The translations under genes were made by a program, and so were the position numbers. The notes beneath the pieces were generated by a model. It was not told the origin of the DNA. It saw nothing but the letters and a program-made list of their open reading frames with translations, and ran no database searches. Of a stretch of DNA of 64,000 nucleotides, positions 19,380 to 28,308 are shown piece by piece (position 1 is the stretch's first letter; each line of letters starts with the position of its first letter). This DNA comes from an actinobacterium LLX17 (lineage in GTDB: Bacteria; Actinomycetota; Actinomycetes; Propionibacteriales; Nocardioidaceae), in NCBI GenBank assembly GCA_000471045.1, contig KI301992.1:194900-258899 (forward strand). The letters run 5' to 3'.

Positions 19380-20515
19380 GTCTTCTCCTCGTCGGGCTCG
19401 GTGTGGGAAGGAAGCACGAGGGTGAAGGTCGAGCCGAGCCCGGGCTCGCTCCACACCTCGACGGAGCCGCCGTTGCTGGCAGCCACGTGCTTGACGATCG
19501 ACAGGCCCAGACCGGTGCCACCCGTCGCGCGGGCGCGCGCGGGGTCGACACGGTAGAACCGTTCGAAGATGCGGTCGACCTCGTCGCTGGAGATGCCCAC
19601 GCCGTTGTCGGAGACAGTGATGCGGATGTCGTCGCCGTCGCGCTTGGCGGTGACCGCGACGCGCGAGCCGTCGGGGGAGTAGGTGACGGCATTCTCGACG
19701 AGGTTGCTGACCGCGGCGTGCAGCTGCGCGCGATCGCCGTGGACCAGGAGGTCCGGCTCGATCGTGTGCCGCAGGTCGATCTCCTTGGCCTCGGCGTCGG
19801 TCAACGAGTGCTCGCACGCCTCGGCCACGAGCTCACCGACCTTGATCGGCATGGCGTCGTCGCTCAGCACGTCGTTCTGCAGCCGCGAGAGGTCGATGAT
19901 CTGCTGCACGAGCCGGGTGAGTCGTTCGGCCTCGCCGATCATCCGCGAGGAGAAGCGGTCGACGGCCTCGGGGTCGTCGGTGGCCTCCGAGACCGCCTCG
20001 GCCAGCAGCTTGATGGCGCCGATCGGCGTCTTGAGCTCGTGGCTGACGTTGGCCACGAAGTCGCGGCGAATCATCTCGACGCGCTGCGCCTGCGTGCGGT
20101 CCTCGGCGAGCACCAGCACGAGTCGCGAGGTGAGCGGCGCGACGCGGGCGTGCACCTGCAGCGGGGCCGAGCGCCGCACCGGCACCTCGACGTCGGCCTC
20201 CCGCACCTGGCCGTCGCGCCGCACCTGGTGGACGAGGTCGAGCAAGGCCGGGGGGTGCAGCTGGTCGTCGCGGACGATGCCCATCGCGACAGCCGCGGCC
20301 GAAGCGCGGCAGACCTCGTCGGAGGCGTCCACGATGACGGCCGACGACGAGAGGACCTTCAGCACGGCGTCGGCGCCGAGGGGCACGACGGGAGCGGGCT
20401 CGGCCGGCACGTCGAGGTCACGGCGCCGCTCGTCGTAGCGCCAGACGAACGTGACCATGGCCCCGATGACGAATCCAGCAGCCCCGGAGAGCACCCAGGC
20501 GACATCCATGTCCAC
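19376..20515 (-). CDS. senX3: Sensor histidine kinase SenX3
   Basis: 379 residues from GTG 20515. One N-terminal membrane helix (about 5-25) is followed by a PAS-like domain (about 50-140), the H box FVANVSHELKTPIG with His159, and the N, G1 and G2 boxes (NLVENAVTYS, DNGVGI, GGTGLGLSIVKH). SenX3 gauges phosphate status through PhoU and the Pst transporter. GTG 20515 is preferred because TACCAT (20523-20528, minus) lies 7 bases upstream; ATG 20509 is the alternative. Confidence 0.93.
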   Translation of the reverse strand: MDMDVAWVLSGAAGFVIGAMVTFVWRYDERRRDLDVPAEPAPVVPLGADAVLKVLSSSAVIVDASDEVCRASAAAVAMGIVRDDQLHPPALLDLVHQVRRDGQVREADVEVPVRRSAPLQVHARVAPLTSRLVLVLAEDRTQAQRVEMIRRDFVANVSHELKTPIGAIKLLAEAVSEATDDPEAVDRFSSRMIGEAERLTRLVQQIIDLSRLQNDVLSDDAMPIKVGELVAEACEHSLTDAEAKEIDLRHTIEPDLLVHGDRAQLHAAVSNLVENAVTYSPDGSRVAVTAKRDGDDIRITVSDNGVGISSDEVDRIFERFYRVDPARARATGGTGLGLSIVKHVAASNGGSVEVWSEPGLGSTFTLVLPSHTEPDEEKT

Positions 20516-20522
20516 GACCCTG

Positions 20523-20528
20523 ATGGTA
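20523..20528 (-). promoter_or_regulatory. -10 box of senX3-regX3
   Basis: On the minus strand TACCAT is followed by 7 bases and a GTG codon, giving a leaderless start for senX3. A lone GTTCACCC motif at 20536-20543 lies just upstream of it and could be a further RegX3 half site. Confidence 0.55.
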
Positions 20529-20587
20529 GGCCCGTGTTCACCCAGAGATCGCGTTGCAGCCCCGAGAATGCAGGTCTTTCCGCGGCC

Positions 20588-20641
20588 GTTCACGTCGCGT
20601 TCACCGCAGGTCGCCGTCCGTTCACCCCCTCGCCGTAGCCT
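20588..20641 (+). promoter_or_regulatory. Pho box and phoU promoter
   Basis: GTTCACG (20588) and GTTCACC (20599) are spaced 11 bp, a degenerate unit lies near 20610, and GTTCACC recurs at 20620-20626. This is the 11-bp direct-repeat layout of actinobacterial PhoP/RegX3 sites. The last unit ends 9 bp before the -10 box TAGCCT (20636-20641), where an activator would replace the -35. The phoU ATG follows 7 bases later. Confidence 0.72.
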
Positions 20642-20648
20642 CAGGGGC

Positions 20649-21299
20649 ATGCGTGATCAGTACTATGAGCAGCTCGACGCGATCGTCGACGACCTGGTGA
20701 CTCTCACCGGATCCGTCCGTCGCGCGGTCGCTGCCGCCACTGCCGCCCTTCTCAACGCCGACTCGCCCCTCGCCGAGCAGGTGATCGACGGGCACAAGGC
20801 CATCGAGGAATCCATCGAGAGCATCGAGGAGCGCGCGCTCCTGCTGCTCGCGACGCAGCAGCCGGTCGCGACCGACCTGCGTCAGCTGGTCGCGACGCTG
20901 CGGATGCTGGCCGACCTCGAGCGGATGAGCGCCCTCTCGGTGCACGTCGCGAAGGTCGCCCGCCTGCGGATGCCCGAGGTCGCGGTGCCCGGCAACCTGC
21001 AGCCGACCATCATGGCGATGGCCTCGGTCGCCGACCAGATGATCCACGCCGCCTCGCGCATCGTCGCCAACCGCGACCTCGTCGCGGCCGGCAAGCTCGA
21101 GGACACCGACGACGAGATGGACAAGCTGCGCAAGCAGCTGTTCCGGACGCTGCTGAGCGACAGCTGGTCGTACGGCGTCGAGCCGGCCATCGACCTGGCG
21201 CTGCTCGGCCGCTACTACGAGCGTATCGGCGACCACGCCGTCTCCATGGCTCGTCGCGTCGTCTACCTGGTCACCGGCGAGGTGCCCAACCCCGCCTGA
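20649..21299 (+). CDS. phoU: Phosphate signalling complex protein PhoU
   Basis: 216 residues, all helical, with two PhoU repeats carrying the metal-cluster motif: [18 protein letters not shown] (first) and [15 protein letters not shown] (second). PhoU connects the Pst transporter to the SenX3 kinase. It is transcribed divergently from senX3 across the Pho box, so all three genes can answer to RegX3. It ends at a strong terminator. Confidence 0.95.
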   Translation: MRDQYYEQLDAIVDDLVTLTGSVRRAVAAATAALLNADSPLAEQVIDGHKAIEESIESIEERALLLLATQQPVATDLRQLVATLRMLADLERMSALSVHVAKVARLRMPEVAVPGNLQPTIMAMASVADQMIHAASRIVANRDLVAAGKLEDTDDEMDKLRKQLFRTLLSDSWSYGVEPAIDLALLGRYYERIGDHAVSMARRVVYLVTGEVPNPA

Positions 21300-21320
21300 T
21301 TCCGCCAACCCTGCAACGTC

Positions 21321-21352
21321 GAAGGGCCCCGACCATCCGGTCGGGGCCCTTC
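21321..21352. terminator. Bidirectional intrinsic terminator, phoU / lipoprotein
   Basis: Perfect 14-bp stem with a 4-base loop (GAAGGGCCCCGACC, ATCC, complement). It lies between the convergent stops of phoU and the lipoprotein gene. The U tract is short on both sides, as usual in high-GC genomes. Confidence 0.85.
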
Positions 21353-21375
21353 GGCATTCGAAGCAGGTGAGCGCC

Positions 21376-21984
21376 CTACTGGGCCTCGTCCTCGCTGCCA
21401 CCGGTGGTCGAGGACGGCTCGGGGCTCCCGCCGTTGGCGGCCTCCTCAGCGGCCTCCTCGGCGCCCGTCGGCGCCGGTGCGACGTCGTCGTAGATGGCGT
21501 TGCGGACGACCGACGGCAGGTAGATCTCGACCTCGCCGGCCTCGTCGAAGGTGAGCGTCAGCGTGTAGTACAGGCCCGGCGTGACGCCCGAGGTCGTGTA
21601 GACCTTGCTCTGCTGGGCCTCGTTGTCGTCGGAGACGCTGCCCAGGGTGCGGGCGGTCTGGTCGGTCAGCACGAGGTCCTCGGGCGAGGTGGACGTGAGC
21701 TCGAGCTCCTCGCCGTCGGAGCTGACCAGGCGGACGTCGGTCAGCCGCTGGTCGGTGCCCGACTTGTTCAGCAGCGTGGCCGACAAGGTGGCGTTGCCGT
21801 CCTCGTCGGAGACGAGCATGGCGCCGAGCACCTGGACGGGCGAGTCACGCAGGTCGGCACCGATGCCGGCCTGGTACCGCTGGTTGGTCTGGGCGTTGAA
21901 GCTCGTGCCACAGGCCCCGAGGGCCAGGACGACGGCGGCCGCGGCCACGGCTGCGGAGGGACGGCGGAACCGGTCGAGACGCAC
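21376..21984 (-). CDS. LpqE-like lipoprotein
   Basis: 202 residues. Signal peptide with lipobox ALGAC (Cys at about 25), an immunoglobulin-like beta domain (about 30-160: [23 protein letters not shown]) and an acidic Pro/Ser-rich C-terminal tail. Mycobacteria carry lpqE in the same position, divergent from carD, so orthology is likely from synteny. No enzymatic motif; the function is unknown. Confidence 0.72.
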   Translation of the reverse strand: MRLDRFRRPSAAVAAAAVVLALGACGTSFNAQTNQRYQAGIGADLRDSPVQVLGAMLVSDEDGNATLSATLLNKSGTDQRLTDVRLVSSDGEELELTSTSPEDLVLTDQTARTLGSVSDDNEAQQSKVYTTSGVTPGLYYTLTLTFDEAGEVEIYLPSVVRNAIYDDVAPAPTGAEEAAEEAANGGSPEPSSTTGGSEDEAQ

Positions 21985-22179
21985 AGGAGAGCCTTTCGCG
22001 ACAGCAGGGCGGGCGCCCTGATCGTACCGAAGGTCGTCCGGGGTCCGCTCCCCGGTCGGGAGAGGAACGATCGGGCGAACGTCCGGGGCGCTGCAGGGGC
22101 GATTGGGGGCATGAGAATCGTGTCAGGGGACCCTGAGAAGCCCGTGTTAGACTGGTCACCTAGGAAAGGTGCTTTCTCC

Positions 22180-22665
22180 ATGGCTTTTACTGTCGGCGAA
22201 ACCGTTGTGTATCCCAATCACGGCGCTGCAGTCATCGAAGACATCGAAACGAGAAAGATCAAGGGGGAAGACCGCGAGTACCTCGTGCTGAGGATCATCG
22301 CGCAGAACGATCTGGTCGTGCGAGTGCCGGCCTGCAACCTTGATCTGGTGGGCGTCCGCGACGTCGTCGATGCTGATGGTCTCGAGCGCGTCTTCGGCGT
22401 GCTGCGGGCCGAGCACGTCGAGGAGCCGACCAACTGGTCGCGTCGCTACAAGGCGAATCTCGAGAAGCTGCACTCCGGTGACGTGCTCAAGGTGGCCGAG
22501 GTCGTCCGCGACCTGTGGCGCCGCGATCACGAGCGGGGCCTGTCGGCCGGCGAGAAGCGCATGCTCGCCAAGGCTCGTCAGATCCTGGTCTCCGAGCTCG
22601 CGCTCGCCGAGAACACCAACGAGGACAAGGCCGAGGTCCGCCTCGACGAGGTCCTCGCCAGCTGA
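22180..22665 (+). CDS. carD: CarD-type RNA polymerase-binding transcription factor
   Basis: 161 residues. The N-terminal Tudor-like RNAP-interaction domain ([19 protein letters not shown]) binds the beta subunit. The C-terminal helical domain includes the tryptophan of NWSRRYK, which contacts the upstream edge of the -10 element and stabilises open complexes. AGGAAAGG stands 8-10 bases before the ATG, one of the few clear leadered genes here. The promoter -10 is probably TAGACT (22148-22153). Confidence 0.95.
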   Translation: MAFTVGETVVYPNHGAAVIEDIETRKIKGEDREYLVLRIIAQNDLVVRVPACNLDLVGVRDVVDADGLERVFGVLRAEHVEEPTNWSRRYKANLEKLHSGDVLKVAEVVRDLWRRDHERGLSAGEKRMLAKARQILVSELALAENTNEDKAEVRLDEVLAS

Positions 22666-22675
22666 TTCACCACGA

Positions 22676-22710
22676 AGGGCCCCTCGGACACACGCTGTCC
22701 GGGGGGCTTT
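22676..22710. terminator. Intrinsic terminator after carD
   Basis: A 15-bp stem (with three G-U pairs) closes a 5-base loop (CACGC), followed by a short T run. It separates carD from the convergent ispF. Confidence 0.75.
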
Positions 22711-22718
22711 GGCGTTGT

Positions 22719-23192
22719 CTAGGCCGACCGAGGCACCAGCAGGGCCGTGGCGATCGCGGCCACGCCCTCGCCGCGACCGGTCAGGCCGAGTCCGTCGGTC
22801 GTGGTGCCCGCGACGCTCACGGGGGCGCCCACGGCCTCCGACAGGACCCGCTGGGCCTCGTCGCGGCGGGTGCCGATGCGCGGAGCGTTGCCGATGACCT
22901 GCACGGCGACGTTGCCGACCGTGAAGCCGGCGTCGTGCACGAGGGCCACGGTCTCGGTCAGGAACGTGACGCCCGAGGCGCCCGAGCGGCGCGGGTCGTC
23001 GGTGCCGAAGACCTGGCCGATGTCACCGAGTCCCGCGGCCGACAGCAGCGCGTCGACCATCGCGTGCGCCACGCAGTCGCCGTCGGAGTGTCCGGTCAGG
23101 CCGGCGGGCTCCTCGGGCCAGTGCAGCCCGGCCAACCACATCGGACGACCGGGCTCCAGCCGGTGCACGTCGGTGCCGATGCCGGTTCGCAT
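22719..23192 (-). CDS. ispF: 2-C-methyl-D-erythritol 2,4-cyclodiphosphate synthase
   Basis: 157 residues, a full IspF. The zinc ligands are in GTDVHRL (Asp, His) and GHSDGDC (His). The substrate loop [14 protein letters not shown] is near the C-terminus. It makes MEcPP in the non-mevalonate isoprenoid pathway that feeds the polyprenyl synthase at 7094. A CACAAT -10 lies 7 bases before the ATG. ispD, its usual partner between carD and ispF, is not here. Confidence 0.95.
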   Translation of the reverse strand: MRTGIGTDVHRLEPGRPMWLAGLHWPEEPAGLTGHSDGDCVAHAMVDALLSAAGLGDIGQVFGTDDPRRSGASGVTFLTETVALVHDAGFTVGNVAVQVIGNAPRIGTRRDEAQRVLSEAVGAPVSVAGTTTDGLGLTGRGEGVAAIATALLVPRSA

Positions 23193-23266
23193 GGTCACGA
23201 TTGTGCCCCACCGCGTGTCCGGCTCGGGCGCGGAGGAGCAGGGCGCGGGACCGTTAGGCTGACCCG

Positions 23267-24688
23267 GTGAGCCTGCACCTCTATGACACCGCGACGCGCG
23301 AGATCTCCGAGCTCGTCCCGGTGGTGCCCGGGCACGTCGGCATCTACCACTGCGGGCTGACCGTGCAGGGGCCGCCACACCTGGGCCACATCCGCAAGGA
23401 AGTGGTGTTCGACGTGCTGCGCCGCTGGCTGGAGCGCGCGGGCCTCGAGGTCACCATCGTCGCCAACGTCACCGACATCGACGACAAGATCCTCGCCAAG
23501 GCCGTGGAGCAGGACCGCCCCTGGTTCGCCGTGGCCTACGAGAACGAGCGCGCCCTGCATGCCGCCTACGAGGCGCTGGGATGCCGTCCGCCCACGTACG
23601 AGCCGCGGGCCACCGGCGTCGTGCCCGAGATGATCGAGATGATGCAGACGCTCATCGAGCGCGGGCACGCCTACGCGGCCGACGACGGGTCCGGCGACGT
23701 CTACTTCGACGTGCGCTCGTGGCCCGACTACGGCCAGCTGAGCAACCAGAAGGTCGATGACATGCAGGCGGCCGAGGACGCGCCGCCGGAGGGCAAGCGC
23801 GACGCCCGCGACTTCGCCCTCTGGAAGGGCCACAAGGAGGGCGATCCCGAGTCGGCCTCGTGGCCCACCCCGTGGGGCCGCGGCCGTCCCGGCTGGCACC
23901 TGGAGTGCTCGGCGATGGCGGCCAAGTACCTCGGCACCGAGTTCGACATCCACGGCGGCGGGCTGGACCTGCGCTTCCCGCACCACGAGAACGAGCTGGC
24001 GCAGTCGCGCGGTGCCGGCCAGGCGTTCGCCCGGCTGTGGATGCACAACGCGATGCTCAACCTCGGTGGCGCCAAGATGGCCAAGAGCGTCGGCAACACG
24101 TTGATGGTCAGCGAGGTCGTCAAGCGCGTGCCGGCCATCGCCGTCCGCTTCTACCTGCTCAGCGCGCACTACCGCTCGATCATCGAGTTCAGCGAGGAGG
24201 CGCTCGCGGAGTCGGCGGTCGGCTTCGAGCGCATCGCGGGCTTCGTCACGCGGGCCGCCGAGCTGGTCGGGCCGGGCGAGCCCGGCGACGTGCCGGACGC
24301 CTTCGCCGCCGCGATGGATGACGACCTCTCGGTGCCTGCGGCCCTGGCGGTGCTCTCGGCCGAGGTCACGCGCGGCAACACGCTACTGGGTGACAGCACA
24401 GCGGGTGGGGCGGCCGCCGAGCTCGGTCAGGTGCTGGCGAGCGTGCGGGCGATGCTCGACGTCCTGGGCGTCGATCCGCTCTCGCCGACGTGGGCCGACA
24501 GGGCCGACGATTCGGGGACGGGCGCTGCACTGGGTACTCTGGTCGATGCGCTCCTGGCCCAGCGCCAGGAGGCGCGCGCCGAGCGCGACTTCACCACCGC
24601 CGATCGTGTCCGTGACCAGCTCACGGCCGCCGGAATCGACATCGAGGACACACCGCACGGCCCGCGGTGGTCCGTGAAGGGACGCTGA
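23267..24688 (+). CDS. cysS: Cysteinyl-tRNA synthetase
   Basis: 473 residues. The class I signature appears as HLGH (38-41) with zinc-binding Cys29. The other zinc ligands fit HLECSAMA and HHENE, and KMAKS is at about 270. The C-terminal DALR and anticodon domains are present, so it is CysRS and not the shorter paralogue MshC. The GTG start sits 6 bases behind TAGGCT (23255-23260). Confidence 0.95.
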   Translation: MSLHLYDTATREISELVPVVPGHVGIYHCGLTVQGPPHLGHIRKEVVFDVLRRWLERAGLEVTIVANVTDIDDKILAKAVEQDRPWFAVAYENERALHAAYEALGCRPPTYEPRATGVVPEMIEMMQTLIERGHAYAADDGSGDVYFDVRSWPDYGQLSNQKVDDMQAAEDAPPEGKRDARDFALWKGHKEGDPESASWPTPWGRGRPGWHLECSAMAAKYLGTEFDIHGGGLDLRFPHHENELAQSRGAGQAFARLWMHNAMLNLGGAKMAKSVGNTLMVSEVVKRVPAIAVRFYLLSAHYRSIIEFSEEALAESAVGFERIAGFVTRAAELVGPGEPGDVPDAFAAAMDDDLSVPAALAVLSAEVTRGNTLLGDSTAGGAAAELGQVLASVRAMLDVLGVDPLSPTWADRADDSGTGAALGTLVDALLAQRQEARAERDFTTADRVRDQLTAAGIDIEDTPHGPRWSVKGR

Positions 24689-24689
24689 C

Positions 24690-25634
24690 ATGCCGGGCAA
24701 CAGCCAACGACGTGGCGCGATCAAGAAGACCGGCAAGGGCAACCCCACCGCCGGATCGGGCGGCCGCCGCCGCAAGGGACTCGAGGGCAAGGGCCCGACG
24801 CCTCGCGCCGAGGAGCGCCCGAACCACAAGGCCTACAAGATGGCCAAGGCCACCGACAAGCGTCAGGCCGCCAAGCCCAAGCGCCGCACCAGCGACGGTG
24901 GCCCCGAGTGGGTGGCGGGCCGCAACTCCGTCGTCGAGCTGCTCCGCGCGAAGGTCCCGGTCGCGGGCCTCTACGTCGCCGACGGCATCGAGCGCGACGA
25001 GCGCCTGCGCGAGATCTTCCGGCTGTCGTCCGACCAGCACGTGCCGATGCTCGAGGTCACCCGCCAGGAGCTCGACCGCATGACGGCCGGCGCGGTCCAC
25101 CAGGGCATCGCCGCCAAGCTCAACGCGTACGAGTACGCGCACCCCGACGACCTGCTCGAGCTCGCGGCCGAGCGCGGCGAGGACCCGCTGATCGTCCTGC
25201 TCGACGGCGTCACTGACCCGCGCAACCTCGGCGCGGTCATCCGGTCCGCGTCGGGCTTCGGCGCGCACGGAGTGGTCATCGCCGAGCGTCGTTCGGCCCA
25301 GATGAGTGCCTCGGCCTGGAAGACCTCGGCCGGCGCCGCCGCGCGCGTGCGCGTCGCCCGCGCCACCAACCTCACGCGGACGCTGAAGGCCTATGCCGAC
25401 GCGGGAGTCATGGTCGTGGGCCTGGCCGCCGACGGTGACGTCAGCCTGCCCGACCTGCAGCTCTCCGACGGGCCGCTCGTGGTGGTCATCGGCAGCGAGG
25501 GCAAGGGCATCTCGCGCCTGGTGGCCGAGAGCTGCGACCAGCTCGTCAGCATCCCGATGGCGTCCGACCTCGAGTCGCTCAACGCGGGAGTCGCCGCCGG
25601 CATCGCGCTGTACGCCATCTCGCAGGCGAGGTAG
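24690..25634 (+). CDS. rlmB: 23S rRNA (guanosine-2'-O-)-methyltransferase RlmB (TrmH/SpoU family)
   Basis: 314 residues. A basic, disordered N-terminal 70 residues (Lys/Arg/Gly-rich) is followed by the SpoU substrate-binding domain (VAGRNSVVELLR) and the knotted SPOUT domain. SAM-binding motifs are DGVTDPRNLGAVIRSA, VIGSEGKGIS and IPMASDLESLNAGVA. It follows cysS after one base, as in many actinobacteria. Its expected target is G2251 of 23S rRNA. Confidence 0.92.
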   Translation: MPGNSQRRGAIKKTGKGNPTAGSGGRRRKGLEGKGPTPRAEERPNHKAYKMAKATDKRQAAKPKRRTSDGGPEWVAGRNSVVELLRAKVPVAGLYVADGIERDERLREIFRLSSDQHVPMLEVTRQELDRMTAGAVHQGIAAKLNAYEYAHPDDLLELAAERGEDPLIVLLDGVTDPRNLGAVIRSASGFGAHGVVIAERRSAQMSASAWKTSAGAAARVRVARATNLTRTLKAYADAGVMVVGLAADGDVSLPDLQLSDGPLVVVIGSEGKGISRLVAESCDQLVSIPMASDLESLNAGVAAGIALYAISQAR

Positions 25635-25656
25635 CGTCGGGCTCGCCTCGCGAGTT

Positions 25657-25677
25657 TGACAATCATTTGCATTTAGG
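25657..25677 (+). promoter_or_regulatory. Zur-like operator upstream of the AztD-like gene
   Basis: TGACAATCATTTGCATTTAGG is an AT-rich island in a 70 percent GC background. It matches 15 of 21 positions of the actinobacterial Zur palindrome as I remember it (TGAAAATGATTTTCATTTTCA). It overlaps a possible -35 TTGACA (25656-25661) and a -10-like TAGGAT (25674-25679), where binding would repress transcription. Confidence 0.6.
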
Positions 25678-25691
25678 ATGAGGTTCTGGTC

Positions 25692-26912
25692 ATGAACCCA
25701 TCTGTACTGAACCGACGTCCGGCGCTGGCCGCCGGACTGCTCCTGACCGCCGTGCTGGCGGCCTGCGGCAGCGAGACCGACTCCGGCGACGAGCCCTCGA
25801 CCACACCGGTCGAGACCGCGGGCCCCGCGCCGCGGCTCGTGGTCGCCTACTCCGACCGCGTCGACGTGGTCGACGCCACCGAGCTGTCGACCGAGGCCAG
25901 CTTCGACGTCGAGAGCTCGCCGTACGTGATCCCCTCCGGCGACGGGCGCCACGTGTTCACGCTGGAGCACGAGGCCGGCCGGACCGGCGTCATCGACTCC
26001 GGCACCTGGACCGACGCCCACGGCGACCACGGCCACTCCTACACCGTCGACCCGGCCGAGCTGGACCTGTCGTTCGAGGGCACCTCGTACCACGCGGTCA
26101 GCGACGACACCCGCAGCGTGATCTGGAACGACGACGAGGGCTCGTTCGCCGTGCTCGACCATGCGCAGCTCGAGGGCGACCTCGCTCGCCCCCGCATCAT
26201 CGAGACCGGCACGCCGCACCACGGCGTGGCGGTGCCGACGGCCGACGGGGGCTTCCTGGCCACGGTCTCCGTCGACGAGGACGCCGTCGGTGTGGCAGTC
26301 CTCGACTCGGCCGGCAAGGAGACCGCCCGCTTCGAGGACTGCCCCGGCCTGCACGGCGAGACGCACGTCGGCGAGACCGGGTACGCCTTCGGCTGCACCG
26401 ACGGCATCATGATCGTCGACAACGGCCAGGCGCGGAAGATCGCGGCTCCGGTCGGGGGCGCCGGCACCGGCAGCCTCGCGTCGGACCACGAGTCGCCGAT
26501 CCTCGCCGGAACGCTGTCGGCCGAGGACGACCCCTCGCTCGACACGCAGGTCGCCTTGTACGACACCGCCACCGGGACGGCGCGTGCCGTCGACGTGGGT
26601 GCGAAGTACAGCAACCTGGTCGTCGATCACGGCCGCGCGATCGTGGTGGGCACCGACGGCGACCTGCGCGTCGTCGACCTGGTCAGCGGCGAGGTCACGG
26701 TCGTCCCGGCCGTCGAGGCCTGGGAGAAGACCGAGGACTGGCAGGAGCCGCGGCCCTACGTCGCGGTCGCCGGCGACACGGTGTGGGTCAGCGAGCCCGC
26801 CACGTCGTCGCTGCACAGCATCGACCTCGAGACCGGTGAGGTCACCGCGACCGAGAAGGTCGACGGCGAGCCCGGCCGCCTCGTGGTGCTGAACGCCCCG
26901 CACGAGCACTGA
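25692..26912 (+). CDS. aztD: AztD-like zinc metallochaperone lipoprotein
   Basis: 406 residues. Signal peptide with lipobox LAAC (Cys at about 19), then repeated WD/beta-propeller-like blades. Histidine motifs match the AztD family: HGDHGHSY, TPHHGVAV, CPGLHGETH and FGCTDG with its paired Cys. AztD passes zinc to the binding protein of the AztABC importer; no aztABC genes lie in this window. The Zur-like box supports zinc control. The protein ends HEH just inside a 14-bp tandem repeat. Confidence 0.78.
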   Translation: MNPSVLNRRPALAAGLLLTAVLAACGSETDSGDEPSTTPVETAGPAPRLVVAYSDRVDVVDATELSTEASFDVESSPYVIPSGDGRHVFTLEHEAGRTGVIDSGTWTDAHGDHGHSYTVDPAELDLSFEGTSYHAVSDDTRSVIWNDDEGSFAVLDHAQLEGDLARPRIIETGTPHHGVAVPTADGGFLATVSVDEDAVGVAVLDSAGKETARFEDCPGLHGETHVGETGYAFGCTDGIMIVDNGQARKIAAPVGGAGTGSLASDHESPILAGTLSAEDDPSLDTQVALYDTATGTARAVDVGAKYSNLVVDHGRAIVVGTDGDLRVVDLVSGEVTVVPAVEAWEKTEDWQEPRPYVAVAGDTVWVSEPATSSLHSIDLETGEVTATEKVDGEPGRLVVLNAPHEH

Positions 26913-26946
26913 GTCACGAGCACTGAGTCACGAGCACTGAGTCACG
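26901..26946. repeat. 14-bp tandem repeat spanning the aztD stop codon
   Basis: CACGAGCACTGAGT occurs three times (26901, 26915, 26929) plus a partial fourth. The first copy encodes the last residues and the stop. Because 14 is not a multiple of 3, the TGA falls in a different frame in each copy. Confidence 0.9.
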
Positions 26947-26953
26947 TCCGACC

Positions 26954-26993
26954 GACGCCCGCGGTGGGAGCACGTGCTCCCACCGCGGGCGTC
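26954..26993. terminator. 40-bp perfect palindrome, shared terminator
   Basis: GACGCCCGCGGTGGGAGCAC is followed immediately by its exact reverse complement. It lies between the convergent aztD and lactone oxidase genes and overlaps the latter's stop codon (26992-26994). A loop of about 4 would form from the central ACGT. No T tract follows, so it may act as a hairpin terminator of the actinobacterial type or as a cruciform. Confidence 0.75.
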
Positions 26994-28308
26994 AGCGTCC
27001 CAGGACGCGGTCGAGATAGGGGTTGGTGAAGCGGCGCTGCGGATCGGCCTCGTCGCGCACCGCCAGGAAGTCCTCGAAGCGGGAGTAGAGACCGGACAGG
27101 TGGGCCGCGTCGAGCGTGTGCATCTTGCCCCAGTGCGGGCGGCCCTCGTGTGCGGTGAAGATGTCTTGGGCGGCGGCGAAGTACGTGGTGGGGTCGACCC
27201 GGTGGTACTGGTGCACGGCCACGTAGGCGTTGTCGCGCTCGTGCCCGGTCGACAGCCAGGCGTCGTCGGCCGCGGTGAACCGCACCTCGATCGGGAACGA
27301 CACCAGCTCGTGGCGGGCGGCGAACCAGTCCTGCAGCTCGGTGACGACCGACGTCAGCGCCTCGCGGGGGACGGCGAACTCCGACTCGCGGAACCGCACG
27401 CGGCGCGGGGACACGAAGACGTCGTAGGAGTCGCTGGTGTAGGTGCGGGCGCCGAGGAGCCGCCCGGAGATCGCGTTGACCCGGGGGATGAGCGTGGGCC
27501 GGCGGGTGGTCAGGCGCTGCACCCGTTCGTAGACGACGTTCGACAGCAGCTCGTCGTCCCACCAGTGCCGTAGCCGGCCGAGGGGTTGCCGGTCGGTGCC
27601 CTCGGGCACACGGTCGTTGCGCTTGAGCAGGGCGCGGTCGGTGTGCGGGAACCAGTAGAACTCGGCGTGGTCGTGATCATTCGCCAGCTCGTCGAGCCGG
27701 CCGAGCACGTCGCCGAGGAGCGCCGGCTCCTCGCGGGCCCGCAGCAGGAAGGCCGGCACGCACTGGAGGGTGACCTCGGTGAGGACGCCCAGCGCGCCCA
27801 GGCCCACGCGCACCGCGCCGAACCACGGGTGGTGCTCGTCGACCTCCACGACGTCGCCGCTGCCGGTGACGAGCTGCGCGCCCACGACGGCGGCGGCGAT
27901 GCCCTGCAACCGGCCACCGGTGCCGTGGGTCCCGGTGGACACCGCGCCGGCCACCGACTGTGGGTCGACGTCGCCGAGGTTCGGCAGGGCGAGGCCGAGC
28001 TCGCGCAGCCGCGGGTTGAGCTCGTGCAGCGAGATGCCGGCCTGCACGCACACGCGACCCGTGGCGGTGTCGTGATCCAGCACGCGGTTCATCCGGTCCA
28101 GGCGCACGCACACGCCGTCGGTGGCCGCGATGGGCGTGAACGAGTGGCCTGCCCCGACCGCCTTGACGGTCAGGCCGTCCGCAGCGGCCCTCGTCACGAG
28201 GGCTTGCACCTCGGCGGTCGACGTGGGGTGCTCGACGGCTGCGGGACGGGTGACGACGTTGCCGGCCCAGTTGCTCCAGGTGTTGGCCGTCGCCGTGCTC
28301 GCGCTCAT
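26992..28308 (-). CDS. FAD-linked sugar-1,4-lactone oxidase (ALO/GulLO family)
   Basis: 438 residues. The N-terminal PCMH FAD-binding domain has VKAVGAGHSFTPIAATDG and the SVAGAVSTGTHGTGG flavin loop. The C-terminal ALO domain ends with the family motif HWGKMHTL and FTNPYLDRVLGR. Members oxidise D-arabinono-, L-gulono- or L-galactono-1,4-lactone; substrate and acceptor cannot be told from sequence. It is downstream of, and overlaps by 4 bases, the PLP aldolase-like gene. Confidence 0.88.
   Translation of the reverse strand: MSASTATANTWSNWAGNVVTRPAAVEHPTSTAEVQALVTRAAADGLTVKAVGAGHSFTPIAATDGVCVRLDRMNRVLDHDTATGRVCVQAGISLHELNPRLRELGLALPNLGDVDPQSVAGAVSTGTHGTGGRLQGIAAAVVGAQLVTGSGDVVEVDEHHPWFGAVRVGLGALGVLTEVTLQCVPAFLLRAREEPALLGDVLGRLDELANDHDHAEFYWFPHTDRALLKRNDRVPEGTDRQPLGRLRHWWDDELLSNVVYERVQRLTTRRPTLIPRVNAISGRLLGARTYTSDSYDVFVSPRRVRFRESEFAVPREALTSVVTELQDWFAARHELVSFPIEVRFTAADDAWLSTGHERDNAYVAVHQYHRVDPTTYFAAAQDIFTAHEGRPHWGKMHTLDAAHLSGLYSRFEDFLAVRDEADPQRRFTNPYLDRVLGR

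Noticed and set aside
24621..26909. 762-codon minus-strand frame opposite rlmB and the AztD-like gene
   Set aside because: No domain or membrane pattern; compositional shadow.
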